Positions 1 to 12,153 of a DNA stretch of 64,000 bases are shown piece by piece (positions within the stretch are counted from its first letter, which is position 1; every line of letters starts with the position of its first letter). Position numbers and translations under genes: made by a program. The stretch comes from Sclerotiophoma versabilis. Taxonomy: Eukaryota; Ascomycota; Dothideomycetes; Pleosporales; Didymellaceae. Under the pieces are notes generated by a model. It was given only the letters and a program-made list of their open reading frames with translations. It was not told where the DNA came from and made no database searches. Location: positions 1,364,001 through 1,428,000 of the forward strand of contig JAAROD010000054.1 in assembly GCA_012274445.1 (NCBI GenBank), read 5' to 3'.

Positions 1-104
1 CTGGCTCTTTTTCTTCTTTTTCATATTTCCTTTCTTCAATCTTATGCATGTCAAAAGTAGCAAGTCAATGCTCCCATGGATTAATAATCTCGACTCCCTC
101 CTAT

Positions 105-1230
105 TCATGACTTATTCGCAACATTTATGACTGTCTTGCCTTTCGCTCGTCCTGTTCTCAGCTTTTTATACGCCTCTGGCGCTTTCTCGAGCTCGAAGAC
201 CTCATCTATGACCGGCTTGACCTTGCCTTCCATCACCAAATCTGCGAGGCTTTGATAGTCATCGAAATTTGTCGATGCAAAAGCAAAAGAGAACGGCCTC
301 TGTCCACCTCCGAGCGATGTAGGCACAATTAACCTAAAACCAAGGTCGTATATGAATCCCAGGCTGACCTGCGATCCAATCTGCACGTACTTCGTACCTG
401 GTTTTGTGAACTTCGGTGCCTTCCAATACAACTCAGCCGGCTCGCCAATATTATCCAGCACAAAATCAAAATCTTTTCCACTCTTCTCCAACACAGCGGT
501 TACGCCCTCCGTGCGGTAATCAATAACCTCATCCGCCCCCAAGTCCTTACACAACTGCACATTCGCACCTGCACATCAATTAGCACTGTCTCTCCATCTT
601 ACTCACGGAGATCTATGGGTACTCACCAGAGCAAGTTGTAACAACCTCACATCCCAACGCCTTCGCAATCTGCACTGCAAACGTCCCCGTCCCGCCACTC
701 CCACCATTAATCAGCACGCGATCCCCACTCTTCACATTCTTGACGAGACACTGATATGTAACCAGTCCGCAGACACCCAGTGCCGCGCCCTCCTCAAAAG
801 AAACGCCATCAGGCAATGGCACGCTTCCGGCTTTAGAGCCAACGATGTACTCGCCCAGAGTGCCAAATTGCTGCTTGGGCTCGAGTTTGCCGAAGACGCG
901 CTGTCCAAGTCTTAAAGGCGATTCAGGACCGGCTTTGGCAACAACCCCCGAGAAGTCCAACCCGGGAGTCGCGGGCTTGGGGATTGCCATTCTGCCTACG
1001 AGAGGGAGCTCGGCGAGCTTGAAGTCCACGGGATTGAGCGAGGCGGCGTGCACGCGGATCAGGCATTCTCCTCCGACGAGAGGACGGGAGGGGAGCGGTG
1101 CTGAAGGATTCAGGGTCAAGGAAGATTCTAAAGTCGTGCTGCAGGTACTCCATTGCCAGGCACGCATTGTTGGGGGGAGGTCCATGGTGGTGGGAGGGGA
1201 TGTGGTTGCTGTGGTTGTTACTGTGGCCAT
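105..1230 (-). CDS. MDR-family zinc-less oxidoreductase (quinone reductase-like)
   Basis: Two exons (1230-627 and 568-105) separated by a 58-bp intron at 569-626 with a GTGAGT donor and GTGCAG acceptor; the join is in frame and reads through TTCSGANVQLCKDLGADE, the usual transition after the Rossmann glycine motif. The protein (about 355 aa) has an N-terminal GroES-like fold (CLIRVHAASLNPVDFKL), a conserved PGLDFSGVVAKAG segment and the NAD(P)H-binding motif INGGSGGTGTFAVQIAKALG. It lacks the zinc ligands of classical alcohol dehydrogenases, so it resembles the reticulon-4-interacting-protein/quinone-oxidoreductase branch. Expected reaction: NAD(P)H-dependent reduction of a quinone or enone in the cytosol; substrate unknown. 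Start chosen at MATV (1230); MDLPP at 1185 is also possible. An in-frame extension up to 1437 has no family support. Confidence 0.85.
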
Positions 1231-1857
1231 TCTTGCTGGGTGATCATCGAAAGCAAAGCAGATGACAACGACGAGGACTAAAAGTATGAACTCTATGGCC
1301 TTTGAAGCTCTATTTGTGTGACTATCTGGTCTTGGGGAATGCCGATGAACGACGTCGTGCAGCCATGGCATGCACCTTCCGGCTTGATGATCCGGATCCC
1401 CACGCGGAGATGTTACGCAGTACATCGAGAGGGACAATAATTACGACCCACCTATCCAGATACATTTGTCGCATCGTCTTTGGCTGTTAACACTTTTAGC
1501 TTAGGTAGTCAATGTTTGCAGTTGCTGAAGGCCGGTCGTTCTAGATGTGTTGTCGTTGAAAGGTAGGACCGAGTTATTGGCTATCCTAGGTACAAACCCA
1601 GGCCGAAAAAGGTAGCTCCTCCAAAACATGTCCAGGCGGTCGTTGTTGTTTTGAGAGGAGGGGAAATGCCCAATCTCATCTGTTCAGGAACTATAATCGA
1701 ATGCTCGACTCGTGCTGCTTGCTACTTGTTGAAGGCGAGGTGTGCGCACTTTCACGATCTGGACGCCCCACTTCAGCCTCGCTCACAAATCTTCCCGCTG
1801 CCGGAACCCCAACCTCAACACCACGCCGCTATTCTGACTACGGACAGGCCCTCAAGC
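1231..1857. other. intergenic, divergent promoter region
   Basis: Lies between the minus-strand oxidoreductase and the plus-strand relic at 1858. Contains short unsupported reading frames only. No repeat or RNA gene seen. Confidence 0.5.
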
Positions 1858-3018
1858 ATGGCGAGGATCACGCCTTGGCGCGCCTTGAAGGTAGCATTGG
1901 TGATGAGCGGCATCCTTCTAATCGTTTTGCCTGTGATCTGGCTAGCTTTGCCATTTCCTCTAGTCACAGCCGAGGAGCGGGCGACATACATTCAGAGCAT
2001 TCTTGCAGCTGGGTTGCCAGTGGTTGCTGCCTGGGATGCGAAACCTTTTCGAAGAACAGATGGATATGCAATCGAAGCAGACTGGTGTTCTGACTGTACC
2101 TCCATCCTATTTTATTGGCAGATCGCTTGTCTTTACGACAAGGTCAATATACTCCTGGCACCACATGTACCTTTCAACCAGCACAGGCTGGCGAGGCCCT
2201 TTGAGCTTGCAGGCTACCTCCACTTCGCGATAGCCTGGAATGAACGCGCTACTAGTCCCCATACTTTGTCGATATCTGGCCTGGACCACACGTAGTACGC
2301 GCCGGACGAGAAGACAAACACATCAGTCAGGGCTGGTTTCACGAAGTAGATTGCCATTTGATACAACATACGTTTATGAAGTGGACAACCGCTGTGGACA
2401 TACGCGCCATCATTCCAAAACCTGGTGTTGTGGAGTTCTGGAGAGGTGCAGCTGTCAATCGCGGACTCGATTCAAATATCTGACGGCTGGGCTGACCCAT
2501 TAAACAAGCTTGATATATTCAAAGATTACACCCGGACGTCTGCATTCTACGACCAAATGAAACAAGAAGAACGGGATATAGACCTCATTGCATCATTCGA
2601 GGCACATGAGAACGCCGACATCAAGGATATCGTTGTCCGAGAACTGAAGGGCGATCTGCCATCACGCACCCGGCGTTTCCGCCAAAAACTGATATCGCTG
2701 TTTCCTCGCTTTGTCGTAGGGCCAGTTATGATGTTCAAGGCCGCGGACGACTTCCTAGCTCCTCGCTTTGGAGGCTTCCTCGTCACTCTGTTCATCATCC
2801 TTCCTGTTTGCTTTGGAGCCGTCTGCTGCTATTGGATATCTTCTGGATGTCCAAACGTCTTCACTTGGGCCTCAAGGTTCTGTTTAACCAAATACCTAGT
2901 CCCGAAGAGGTGGCGGAATACGCCTAAATCCCAGCATATTTGGGGTTCATCTGGTCCAACAAATTTGGATGGGGACATGAGAGGATTGGACGTAAACAGA
3001 AAGGACGGTTTTCCATAA
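1858..3018 (+). pseudogene. frameshifted membrane-protein gene, family not recognised
   Basis: Coding-like sequence runs through three frame segments. It starts at MARITPWRALKVALVMSG (1858) with a hydrophobic N-terminal segment (about residues 12-34) and continues to about 2255 (AWNERATSP). It then shifts to the next frame at about 2255-2476 (from YFVDIWPGPHVVRAGRED to AAVNRGLDSNI, ending in TGA), and shifts back at about 2463 (IQISDGWADPLNKLDIFK). It ends with a second hydrophobic stretch near 2770-2840 (FLVTLFIILPVCFGAVCCYW). No GT-AG intron fits at either shift, so small indels are the simplest reading. The layout of one anchor at each end with a hydrophilic middle suggests a lumenal or extracellular domain. 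I do not recognise the family. It could also be a live gene with base-calling errors. Confidence 0.5.
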
Positions 3019-3693
3019 TCGTCTGCTAGTAGTGGTAGACACCTGTCGTAGCCAATACTAAGCTTCCAACGTTCATCTGCGACGAGATATAGCCTCAATC
3101 TCTGGCGCGGCTAGATCAATATGCTGACGTTAGAGTTTCTGACCATTACAGCGCAAGGCGCATTTCACAAAAAGCCTTGGTATGCAGCACAGACTCACGC
3201 TAGATCAAGAAGGTGATAATTAGCAACAAGGTAGAGGGTTTCTACGGTCATTTATATGTTCGAGAAGCTTGAAACATGGAAACATGGTACAATGAGCGCC
3301 ATGCTGCGACTTGTTGACAAGTTATGCATTGCGCTGTCACATGTAAGGCACAATTCCAGCGGTTCTGCATCAGGGTTCCTCGTTTGGTAAAAAGGAACGC
3401 CATTGCCTACACAGCCTTGTATCTCCACTTATTCCGCTGTCAGCCTTGCCTGCCGCCTTACCACCTGCTACAAAGATTCTGCGACAAGTGGTGTCGTTGT
3501 GCAGCTAACATGTAGATTCGCAGTGTCATTAACCGGTTGCTAGGCAACTCTCTTTATCACTGCCATTTCGCGCACATCAGTAAAGAGTAATTCTCAGCGA
3601 AGACTTTGTTTACTGGTAACTTCGTGTATCATTGCTGTCTCTGCCTTTGTGTTCCCAAGATTGTTTTCAATTTTTCGCAGAACGATCGAGAGA
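3019..3693. other. intergenic, upstream of ABC transporter
   Basis: No supported gene. Presumably holds the transporter promoter. An upstream in-frame ATG at 3649 exists but the family-like start is at 3694. Confidence 0.5.
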
Positions 3694-6600
3694 ATGAATC
3701 TATTCTACCGGCAGATATGGGCACTGATACGCAAGAATTGGCTTCTCATCTGCGTCAGACGGCCAATCTCCACTTGTTTCCGCGCACTTATTCTACCACT
3801 CGCCATTATTCTTGTCTTGGCATACAGTAAAGACTTCTTTGCATCTTCGCAACATTGGGGCGTATCATCGCCACATGAGGTGAGTACTCTAATCGCGTCT
3901 TGCTCATTGTTGACATATAGAGTGGGTTGCTGATATCTCGATAGCTACGCTCTCTAGAAGCGAGCCTAGAAGCTAGCCAAGGTCATGATATCGTGGGATT
4001 CGTTGATAATGGCATGAAAGGCGGAGAGGTTTCCTCGGTCATAGACGCGCTCTCGCAAAAGATCCATGCCGCCGGAAAAGTCGCCAAATTGTACCACAGC
4101 ACCTGGGACCTTGCGCTGGATTGTCTAATAGACGCTCAAGGCACTACGCCCTGTTACGGCGCTGTCGTTTTTTTCTCAAGTCCTAGCGAGGGAACGAGCT
4201 ATTCATCACAAGGATTTTGGAACTACACCATACGTGGCTCAAACAGTGGACCCGTGGATATCAGGACCACTGACAGCAGCCCAGAGAGGGACATGTTGCC
4301 TTTGCAACGGGCGTTGGATAGCGAGATCATCTCGCGGTCCAGATCAGCCAACAAGACGCAGCTTCCAGTCGACCTGCAAGTAATCGCCTTCACAGACCAA
4401 GATCAGGACGCACTCGCAGACAGTCGAACTGCATATTACCTTAGCCTTTCTGTCTACGTCTTCGGTCCCTTATTCGCTTTCACCCTAGTGGAAATCGTCT
4501 ACCACATGACATCGTTTGTGTCGCGTGAGCGAGAACTTGGTAAGTCACCAACCTGCAGTATCTGAATTTGATGGTACTGACTCGGTCTTCCTTGCAGGTA
4601 TGTCTGGGTTAATAGATGCCATGATACCTGGAGCGTCCAATACCCGGGGCAGAATTGTTCGACAAGTAGCAACTTACGTCTCATTTGCGGCGGTCTACTT
4701 CCCTAGCTGGCTAGCTGTGGGTATCGTACTTTCTGCCGTTATCTACCCGAACTTTTCTCGAAGTATGCCTCTGGGATTCACCATCCTCTCTGGGCTAGCC
4801 CTTACCGGATTCTCATTATTCGGTGCCTCTTTCTTCAAAAAAGCCCAACTAAGTGGTTCAATCATGATCGTAGTTACGTTGGTGTTTGCCATTCTGCCAG
4901 TTGTACTGTTTCAAAAAACGCCGGTTGCGTGCGGAATCTTGAGTTTGCTTTGTCCATCGGCAAATTTCACCTACTTCATTACAGGTGTTGCGACCTTTGA
5001 AGTCGCCGGGAAGCCAGTCAATATGATGAAACTGGCCTCAGAAGGCGAATTCACAGACGACTGGCGGCTGCCGCTCTATATCCACTGGATCTTCCTCGTT
5101 ATACACATCCTCATCTTTCCAATACTGGCTTTCGCAACAGAGCACCTGCTCTTCTCTACAGCTTCTCAGCACCGACAATTCGTACCGCCAGCCAACGCTG
5201 ACGATCCAACAGTGATATTGTCAGACTTTGGCAAGACGTAAATGAAACCTACATCATAACTAGTCATGCATGTTGACGGTTACAGCTACCAACCTGGCTT
5301 TTTCGCCCGAACATTCAAGAGCCGTAAGGCAGTCCACGCTGTCACTAGCTTAGACTTCAAAGCCTACCCTGGGCAGATCCTTTGTCTCCTCGGGCCAAAC
5401 GGTAGTGGTAAATCCACTACACTGAACTGTATTGCTGGTTTTCAGAACATTTCATCTGGTAATGTTACAATCGATTCAACCGGAGGGTTGGGCTATGCAC
5501 CTCAAAACAACGTTATCTGGTAGTATATCCTAACATTATCATTCGCAACATTTTACTGATTCCTGATAGGCCAGAGTTGACTGTTCGAGAGCATGTTCGC
5601 ATCTTTAGTGATCTCAAATGCCTAACGGCGGTTAACAACGAGGTTGTGAACGATCTCGTCAAAGGCGTTGACTTGGCTGGAAAGCTACCAGCCCAAGCCA
5701 AGACATTATCTGGAGGTCAGAAGCGCAAACTTCAACTTGCCATGATGTTTGCAGGCGGAAGTTCCGTCTGTTGCGTTGATGAGGTCTCGACTGGCCTCGA
5801 CCCCATCTCAAGGCGCAGAATCTGGGAGATCTTGTTGGCCGAGCGAAGCCGACGCACAATCATCATGACGACTCATTTCTTGGATGAGGCCGACTATCTT
5901 GCTGATGATATCGCGATCATGTACAAGGGAGCTCTACGGGCCTCAGGAACTTCAGCATCCTTGAAGCAAACCCACGGAAATGGCTACACTATCAAACTGC
6001 CTTATCAGACCAATGTCGATTTGCAGATCTCTGCACCAGTTGAGAAAGAGCAGTCGCGGCTCCAGACAGTCTACCGCGTATCGACCGGCGTGGCTGCGAC
6101 AGAACTTGTCGACAAGTTGGAGCATTATGGTCTGCACGAGTATCAAATATCTGGACCAACTATGGAAGAACTTTTTATGAAGATTACTGGTGACAAAATT
6201 GTCCCTAAGGAAGACAGAATAGAAGAGGGCCTCGACCAAAGCAGTACATCCGGACTGAAAGCGCAATGCGTAACTGTTGATAGCTCAGATGTCGATTACG
6301 AGCTCAGTGAAGGAAGTCCGATCCCTGCAGTCCAGCAATGGTGGTTTCTGTTCTGCAAGCGAGTGCATATCTTCAAACGCCAATGGATCCCCTACTTTGT
6401 TGCCGTAGCTCTTGCTCTCATAGGTGCAGGAGTTGCACCTCTGCTGATAAAGAGCTACAAAACGCCGATAGCCTGCCCTACACAAGCCGATCTTGTGAAC
6501 GACTACACATATCGAAGCGACTTTGCATCCAGCTACTATTCAAACCGCTACAATTATGAAGGGTCTGAAGATGTCCGCAGAAGGTATGTCTACGGTCCTG

Positions 6601-8830
6601 CTAGCAGCCTTGATGAAATCAAGCTCGCCCTCATGGCCAACGTTTATTCCACGAATCACACTATGAGTAAGTTAGCTCGCGTCACCGTCTGAAATACATG
6701 CCTTTTGATTGATTGTTTAGGCTACTCGTCAGATTATGGCTACGGTTACTCGAACAGCACGCAAATCCTTGAACAGCTTTTACTAGTGGACACGTACGAA
6801 GAGTTCTCAGATGCAGTCAGACAGAATTGGAAAAATCAATCGGCTAAGTACAGTATTGGGGTCGCTGGCTACTCAGCATGGGCCACGCTTGACGGTGGCT
6901 TTTGGATGGGCGGTGAAGACTCAAAGCCTACGGTCCTGGTCAACATTCGTCAAGCTTATAAAGTCAACCAGATGATGAACTTTTACACAGTCATGGCGAG
7001 CGGTCTTGGTATAGCTTCGTCTTATTACGGATTCGCATCGACAGAAATTCCGGACTTGATTGACACTAGAGCCCAGGTTTTCGTTATCTATTTCGGCCTG
7101 ATCATGACATGGTAAGTCATAGTTCTTCCAATGTACACTCTCCAAAGCTTCTAACACTATACTGTAGCTACCCTGTGTTTTTCGCTCTGTACCCAACGGC
7201 TGAGCGCATCTCGAACGTTCGGTCCATGCAGTACTCTAACGGGATTCGTCCAGTTCCGCTCTGGCTTTCCCACTTGTCGTTCGACAGCATCTTCGTCATC
7301 TTCATTAGCGCCGTAGTAACAGCGCTCCTTGCCTTTTCCACACCCGTCTGGCATGGGATGGGAGTGGTTTTTGTCGTTTTCTTGCTGTACGGCATAGTTT
7401 GCGCTCTTCTCAGCTACATTGTCTCTATGTTTGCAAAGAACGCAATTACCGCCTGGTTGATGATGGCTTTGAGTCAAGTCATCATTTATTTTGCTTACTT
7501 TGGAGGTGTTATTGGCATAAAGTCCACGACTGAATACGTAAACCTGGAGTATCTCATGAACGCCCTCTACTTCGGTCTTGGCACCATCTCGCCTGTGGTC
7601 AGCTTGGAACGGACACTGTTCATTGGCCTTCAGCAACTCGGACTGATGTGCAATGGCCATCCCAACGAGTCGATCTACATGTACGGCGGCCCTATACTGT
7701 ATCTTACCATTCAAGCAGTATTACTATTTGCCATCTTGCTTTGGTGGGATAGCGGTCTTATGCTGCCATCAATGCGGTCGCGCACACCAATCAGCGACAC
7801 AGAGGCAACAGAGATGTTCAATTCAGACCTCATGAAAGAACGCAAGCGGCTGGAATCTCCAAATACGGATCTTCATGTGGAAGATGTTTCCAGGACTTTC
7901 GGCAAGAACCTAGCGGTCGATCACGTAACTTTTGGCGTGAAAACATCTGAGATCTTCGCCCTCCTAGGACCAAACGGTGCCGGGAAATCGACAATCATCT
8001 CCATGATTCGAGGTGATGTCAAGCCATCGATATCAGGATCCAAGATCCAGGTTGCCGGACACTCTGTCTTGACGTCTCCTGTAGCCGCGCGTGCCAGTTT
8101 GGGTGTGTGCCCACAATTCGACTCTGCTGATGCACTCACTGTTCAAGAAACGCTTCGCTTCTTTGCCAAGATCAGAGGCGTGAAAGACATTGACCATAAT
8201 GTTTCTACCGTCATCAGCGTCTGCGGTATCGAAGAGTGGACTAACCAACTCGCCCGGAAGCTATCTGGGGGCACAAAACGAAAGCTCTCACTTGCTGTCG
8301 CTCTGGTCGGCAACCCTCGAGTTCTTATACTCGACGAACCCTCCTCAGCCCTAGATGCCAATGCGAAGCGTGCCCTGTGGCGTTGTCTACAGACCATTGC
8401 CAAGCGCCGCGCTGTTCTTCTCACTACTCACTCGATGGAAGAAGCCGACGCGCTTGCAGATAGAATTGGCATCGTTTCGTCACGCATGCTTGCTCTCGGC
8501 GACCGCGAAGAGCTGAAGAAGCGCGCTGGTGACGCTTACCACGTCCATATTGTTTCACGATCTGCGCCTCGCACCACACCGCAGGAACTTCAGGCGATGA
8601 AAGAGTGGATCTCAGCCACGTTCCCTTCTGCGACGATAAGCCGCGAAACACAGGGTGGACAGGTCCGGTTCGAGGTGCCTGTTGAAGGGAACGATACCGC
8701 AAGCTTAATCAAGATGCTAGAGGGCGCCAAGGAGCGATTGGGCGTGGAGTACTATAGTGTGGGAAAGGCGACACTGGATGAGGTGTTTGAGAAGATTGTG
8801 AACAGACACAGTGACAGGGAGATACTATAG
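3694..8830 (+). CDS. ABCA-type full ABC transporter (two TMD-NBD halves)
   Basis: Seven exons: 3694-3879, 3945-4539, 4598-5237, 5286-5519, 5570-6666, 6721-7111, 7168-8830. All six introns are 48-65 bp, and the exon total is 4,806 nt, exactly 1,601 codons plus stop. Half 1 has an N-terminal membrane anchor, a large extracytosolic loop with cysteines (exon 2), a membrane cluster in exon 3, then NBD1: Walker A GPNGSGKST, Q-loop YAPQNN, signature LSGGQKRKL, Walker B CCVDE and H-loop TTHFLDEAD. Half 2 repeats the plan: loop, membrane cluster (exons 6-7), Walker A GPNGAGKST, signature LSGGTKRKL, Walker B LILDE, TTHSMEEAD. Both ATP sites look complete. The family moves lipids or amphipathic compounds across membranes; the substrate here is unknown. 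The reading frame starting at 5266 is not a separate gene, since a 48-bp intron at 5238-5285 joins it in frame. Confidence 0.92.
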
Positions 8831-9712
8831 CCATATCTTCGGGAGCTGGCATATCTGCAAGTAGATTTAAATATGCGCTATTACACAGTTATCTTGCTCC
8901 TTTTTTGCGGAAAGCATCCTGAATATTCTGCCTCTCATCGCTGTCGTTCCTGATCTCAATTTGATATCAGTTGAATACAATCAGCCGGACGAATAGATCA
9001 TAGATCAGGCCACTTAGGGCCAAGCTCCAACCCTGCGATGGTCAGACAGATGTAACTTGACAATATTTAGCCAAGTCTGCTCGAGTGAGGCAGAAGGCCA
9101 GTCATAGCGAGCGATTAGGAGCGCGACGGCACTAGAGAGGAAAGTATAGATAGAGGAGCAGAGACAAAACCCCGAAAAGCCCGCAATTACTGGTTAGGAA
9201 CAAATCAAAGTAGGAAATGAAAGCAACTCTCAACCCATAACCAAATGAAGCACAAAGTCAATAATTCTGGATGACATGATCAGTGAATCTGACAGATGAC
9301 CTCCTCGGAGAACGTATCGGTGCCGGCTTTTGGCGCATTTGTCGTATGTAGATCCTCGTATGTCTCCATCTAGCCTCAGGTTCCAACTATTGTGAGAGAA
9401 AAAGTATCTGCAATAAGAGGCATCGCGGAAAAAGCATCGAAAACAGTCTTAGAAGATCGATAACATGTTATATAGATACGCTACCTACCTAAAGAACATT
9501 TTCCCTTGGGAGACGTTCTTGGCTTTAGACAAATCCTTTGGTGGCAACCTCTGCGACTCTCTCTTAAGCAAGAGCCCTCGTTTTGTGACTTCAATAAAGC
9601 CCCTTTTCCTTCAAACACCGTTCTTAGGCACGCTGGGAGTCTTTTCGTCATGATCGGAACATAGCTTTTCCTCGTCCTCTGAGCGTCGCCTCTTGAAAGT
9701 GGAGAATTGCAC
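8831..9712. other. intergenic, no gene seen
   Basis: Between the stop of the ABC transporter and the 3' end of the CorA-like relic (convergent). Only one short unsupported frame (near 9465). No repeats recognised. Confidence 0.5.
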
Positions 9713-10447
9713 CTAAAATCTGACCTTCTTCAGGCCCTGCATGTACCTCTGCAAGGATGAACTGCCATAGGTGGTCAGTAGTGATAAACCACCAACAGCT
9801 GCGATTACTGGAAGCGCAACCGCCCAGAAAAGCGTCCGTGTGCTTGCCATGTCTCGGACGTCGACAGTATTCATCCCAAATACAGATGATACTAATGACA
9901 AGGGCAAAAACACGATCGTCGGAAGTGTGAAGATCAAGATTGCTTTCGAGTCGTCTTCTTCCGCAATAGCAATGTTGTGCCGAAGAGATTCTGCGAGTTT
10001 GTCTGCTCCTCTGTATAGAACTTGATTCTCTTTCGTGTTTGTAGGGTCGTAGGATTTGAAGGCCTTGACTGAGGGACCTTCCAAAGTATCCTATGCTTCG
10101 ATGCGAACCTGGTTCGTAATTCAGAAAGAGTCACTATCAGGGACCTCCCCCAAAGCACGTATGGCGTCTTTCTGCTGTTTTTTTACGGAAAAGATGACCT
10201 TCATCTCTTCTTTCCATAGGTAGACCTCCCGGAGGATTCGTTTGGAAGGCTTTTGGCTGGCTTCATAACGCTGGAGAAGAACAGTCAGCCACAAAGAGAG
10301 CGTTTTGCGGCATTTTGTACTTACTAGGGGCACAAGATATTCTCGGTACAGCTTTTTGATCTCGAGTCCTTGCAGTAAAGGTCGAGTCATGAGATAGAGG
10401 ATCGACAAAAGAACGTTACTCTCTGGGGTGGTGCGAATGTGCAGCAC
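9713..10447 (-). pseudogene. CorA/ZntB-like metal-ion transporter relic with two in-frame stops
   Basis: The C-terminal part (10084-9713) has the two-helix CorA signature. A first hydrophobic helix (AILIFTLPTIVFLPLSLVSS) leads into FGMN, the selectivity-filter motif, and is followed by a short loop and a second helix (LFWAVALPVIAAVGGLSLL). Upstream, 10447-10124 encodes a CorA-like cytosolic segment (LREVYLWKEEMKVIFSV, QQKDAIRALG), once a 54-bp intron at 10271-10324 (GTAAGT donor, CTGAC branch, TCCAG acceptor) is removed. The two parts lie in the same frame but are separated by TGA at 10123-10121 and TAG at 10093-10091. The reading between these stops is still CorA-like. The TAG fits a CAG-to-TAG transition as RIP would make. 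The N-terminal half is not readable with confidence (see 10448-11474). Confidence 0.72.
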
Positions 10448-11474
10448 AGGATCTCGACTCTTCCCGGTGTATCTGCGCTCGTCGTTTGCAAGATCTACGG
10501 GCTTTTTTCAATTTCTACTTTGTGGAGCCCGGTAAGCTTGAAGAAATTAGAGATAGTATTCAAAGATAGGTGGCTGTATCGAAGCTCGCGGCACAACAGT
10601 TCACAATGGCAAATCCGGACTTAGGGGAGGTGACGGCTTCCATAACTCGAGGTGCGTGACTTCACAAATGGCCGCATCTAAGTATATCATAGTAGCGCAG
10701 ATATGTGCACATGCATGGCTATTGTGTTACTTGTTTGAGAGCTCCTGCTCTTTGATTTGATATGGTACTGCTTGAGAGTAGCATTAGCAATGCGGAGAAG
10801 CTGCTGGACTTCATACGCGATAGTCAGCGGAAGGCATGGATCTCTGGTAGGCTTCATCTTCAAAGGTTGCCGAGGTACAAAGGTAGGCAACGCACGATGG
10901 CATTCGGGCTTTTGAACACGTGAAGAAGGTGTCTGTGGTGGGTCTGCCAAGGCATGAGGTCATCGAGTTTGTGGCTGACTGAAAGAACATCGTTGTGGGC
11001 GAGAGGAAACAATAACAGATAGTTATGGGGGGAGTTCCTAGATCCATAGCTTGAGCCGATAAAACATGTTGTTCATATGAGAAGGGTGGACAGACTGGTC
11101 GTTGAATGTAATGGCCCTAGCCGCTTTCGGCGCGACAGCAGATGAGGGCAAGAGCAACACAAGTAAGCCAGAACATTAACAAACATTATGCTTGATAAAA
11201 ACAACATCATCGCTGCAGCTTTCCCAAAGAATGTGGTTCCTGCTTTTGGGCTCGCTGAAATTCTGAGCCGCTTCTGTGACCCTCCCATGACGAGCGTGTT
11301 CGAAGCAAGGGTTTAGGCGAGGGTGACGTCACTCGGACGAGCTGCTCTCAACTTAATAGCTGAGCTCCGGCTCGAACCACATCACAATATCACAATATCA
11401 CAAGCTTCGTCCGCTCTCAATTGCACCACCTTAATACTTTTTCATCTCGAATTAATTACACAACACACATCACA
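10448..11474. other. probable decayed N-terminus of CorA-like relic, then promoter of next gene
   Basis: On the minus strand, 11050-10690 gives broken fragments in more than one frame that could be the N-terminal part of the CorA-like gene, but no continuous frame survives. 11290-11474 is the upstream region of the plus-strand gene at 11475. It includes the short repeat CACAATAT in tandem near 11385-11400. Confidence 0.3.
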
Positions 11475-12153
11475 ATGGGTTGGTTCAGCAGCGACGAGAA
11501 GAGCGCCGCCCAGGCAAACCCCATTAACCTCGACGTCACCACATCGGCTCGCTCTGGCGCCGAGCAAGACCGCTACGGCGAGCACTTTTCCCAGATCGGA
11601 CATCAGGCTGGAGAGAAGATCCGTGAGGGCATCCACGAAATCAACGCTCACGCCCGGGGCAGCGGCGCAGAGCAGGACCGCTACGGCCAGCACCTTAGCA
11701 TTGGTCAGTCAGGATACAACGCAGCCAAGAATGAGGCACAATATGGATACAACAAGGCAAAGGCGGAGGCACAGTCTGGATACGACCAGGCCAAGTCATA
11801 TGCCAACAAGGCTCTGCATGCCAGTGGCAGCGGTGCTGAGCAGGACCGCTATGGCGCTCATTTCGGTGGGCAGCTGTTCGACCCTGTTAGGGCGGCAGCT
11901 TTGAGCATCGTGAGCTCGGGAGGTGACACAGCCAAGGCCAACTACCACTGGCTGGGTCACGATGGTCGCGAGAGGGCCAAGTTCCTGGCTGCGCAGAAGG
12001 GCACAACCGGGTCTGAGCAGGTACGTAAAGCAAGAGCCTCTGCTGTTGCTATAGTCTAACCATACATAGGACCGTTACGGTGCTCACTTCACTGGCTTTG
12101 GCCAGGCGGCTGCCCAGTCTATTAAGGATGCGTGGAACAGTGCGAGAAAATAG
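11475..12153 (+). CDS. small hydrophilic protein with four EQDRYG repeats
   Basis: Two exons (11475-12020, 12070-12153; 49-bp intron) encode 209 aa. A motif of the form SGAEQDRYGxHF occurs at about residues 27-38, 63-74, 119-130 and, as GSEQDRYGAHF, at 179-189. The last copy is split exactly between EQ and DRYG by the phase-0 intron. Between copies 2 and 3 lies an 11-residue repeat of the form GYNxAKxEAQx (three copies, residues 80-110), resembling amphipathic LEA-type repeats. No signal peptide or membrane segment. The start MGWFSSDEK is the first ATG in a typical context. I know no function for this family; a soluble, possibly disordered stress or desiccation-type protein is a guess from composition. 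Intact and likely expressed. Confidence 0.8.

Noticed and set aside
5266..5523. Separate short ABC protein starting MHVDGYS
   Set aside because: A 48-bp GT-AG intron (5238-5285) joins it in frame to the upstream membrane exon. The whole exon set is then an exact multiple of three.
11360..11400. tRNA gene suggested by a B-box-like GGTTCGAGCC on the minus strand
   Set aside because: No A box or cloverleaf pairing could be drawn around it. No tRNA was found elsewhere either.
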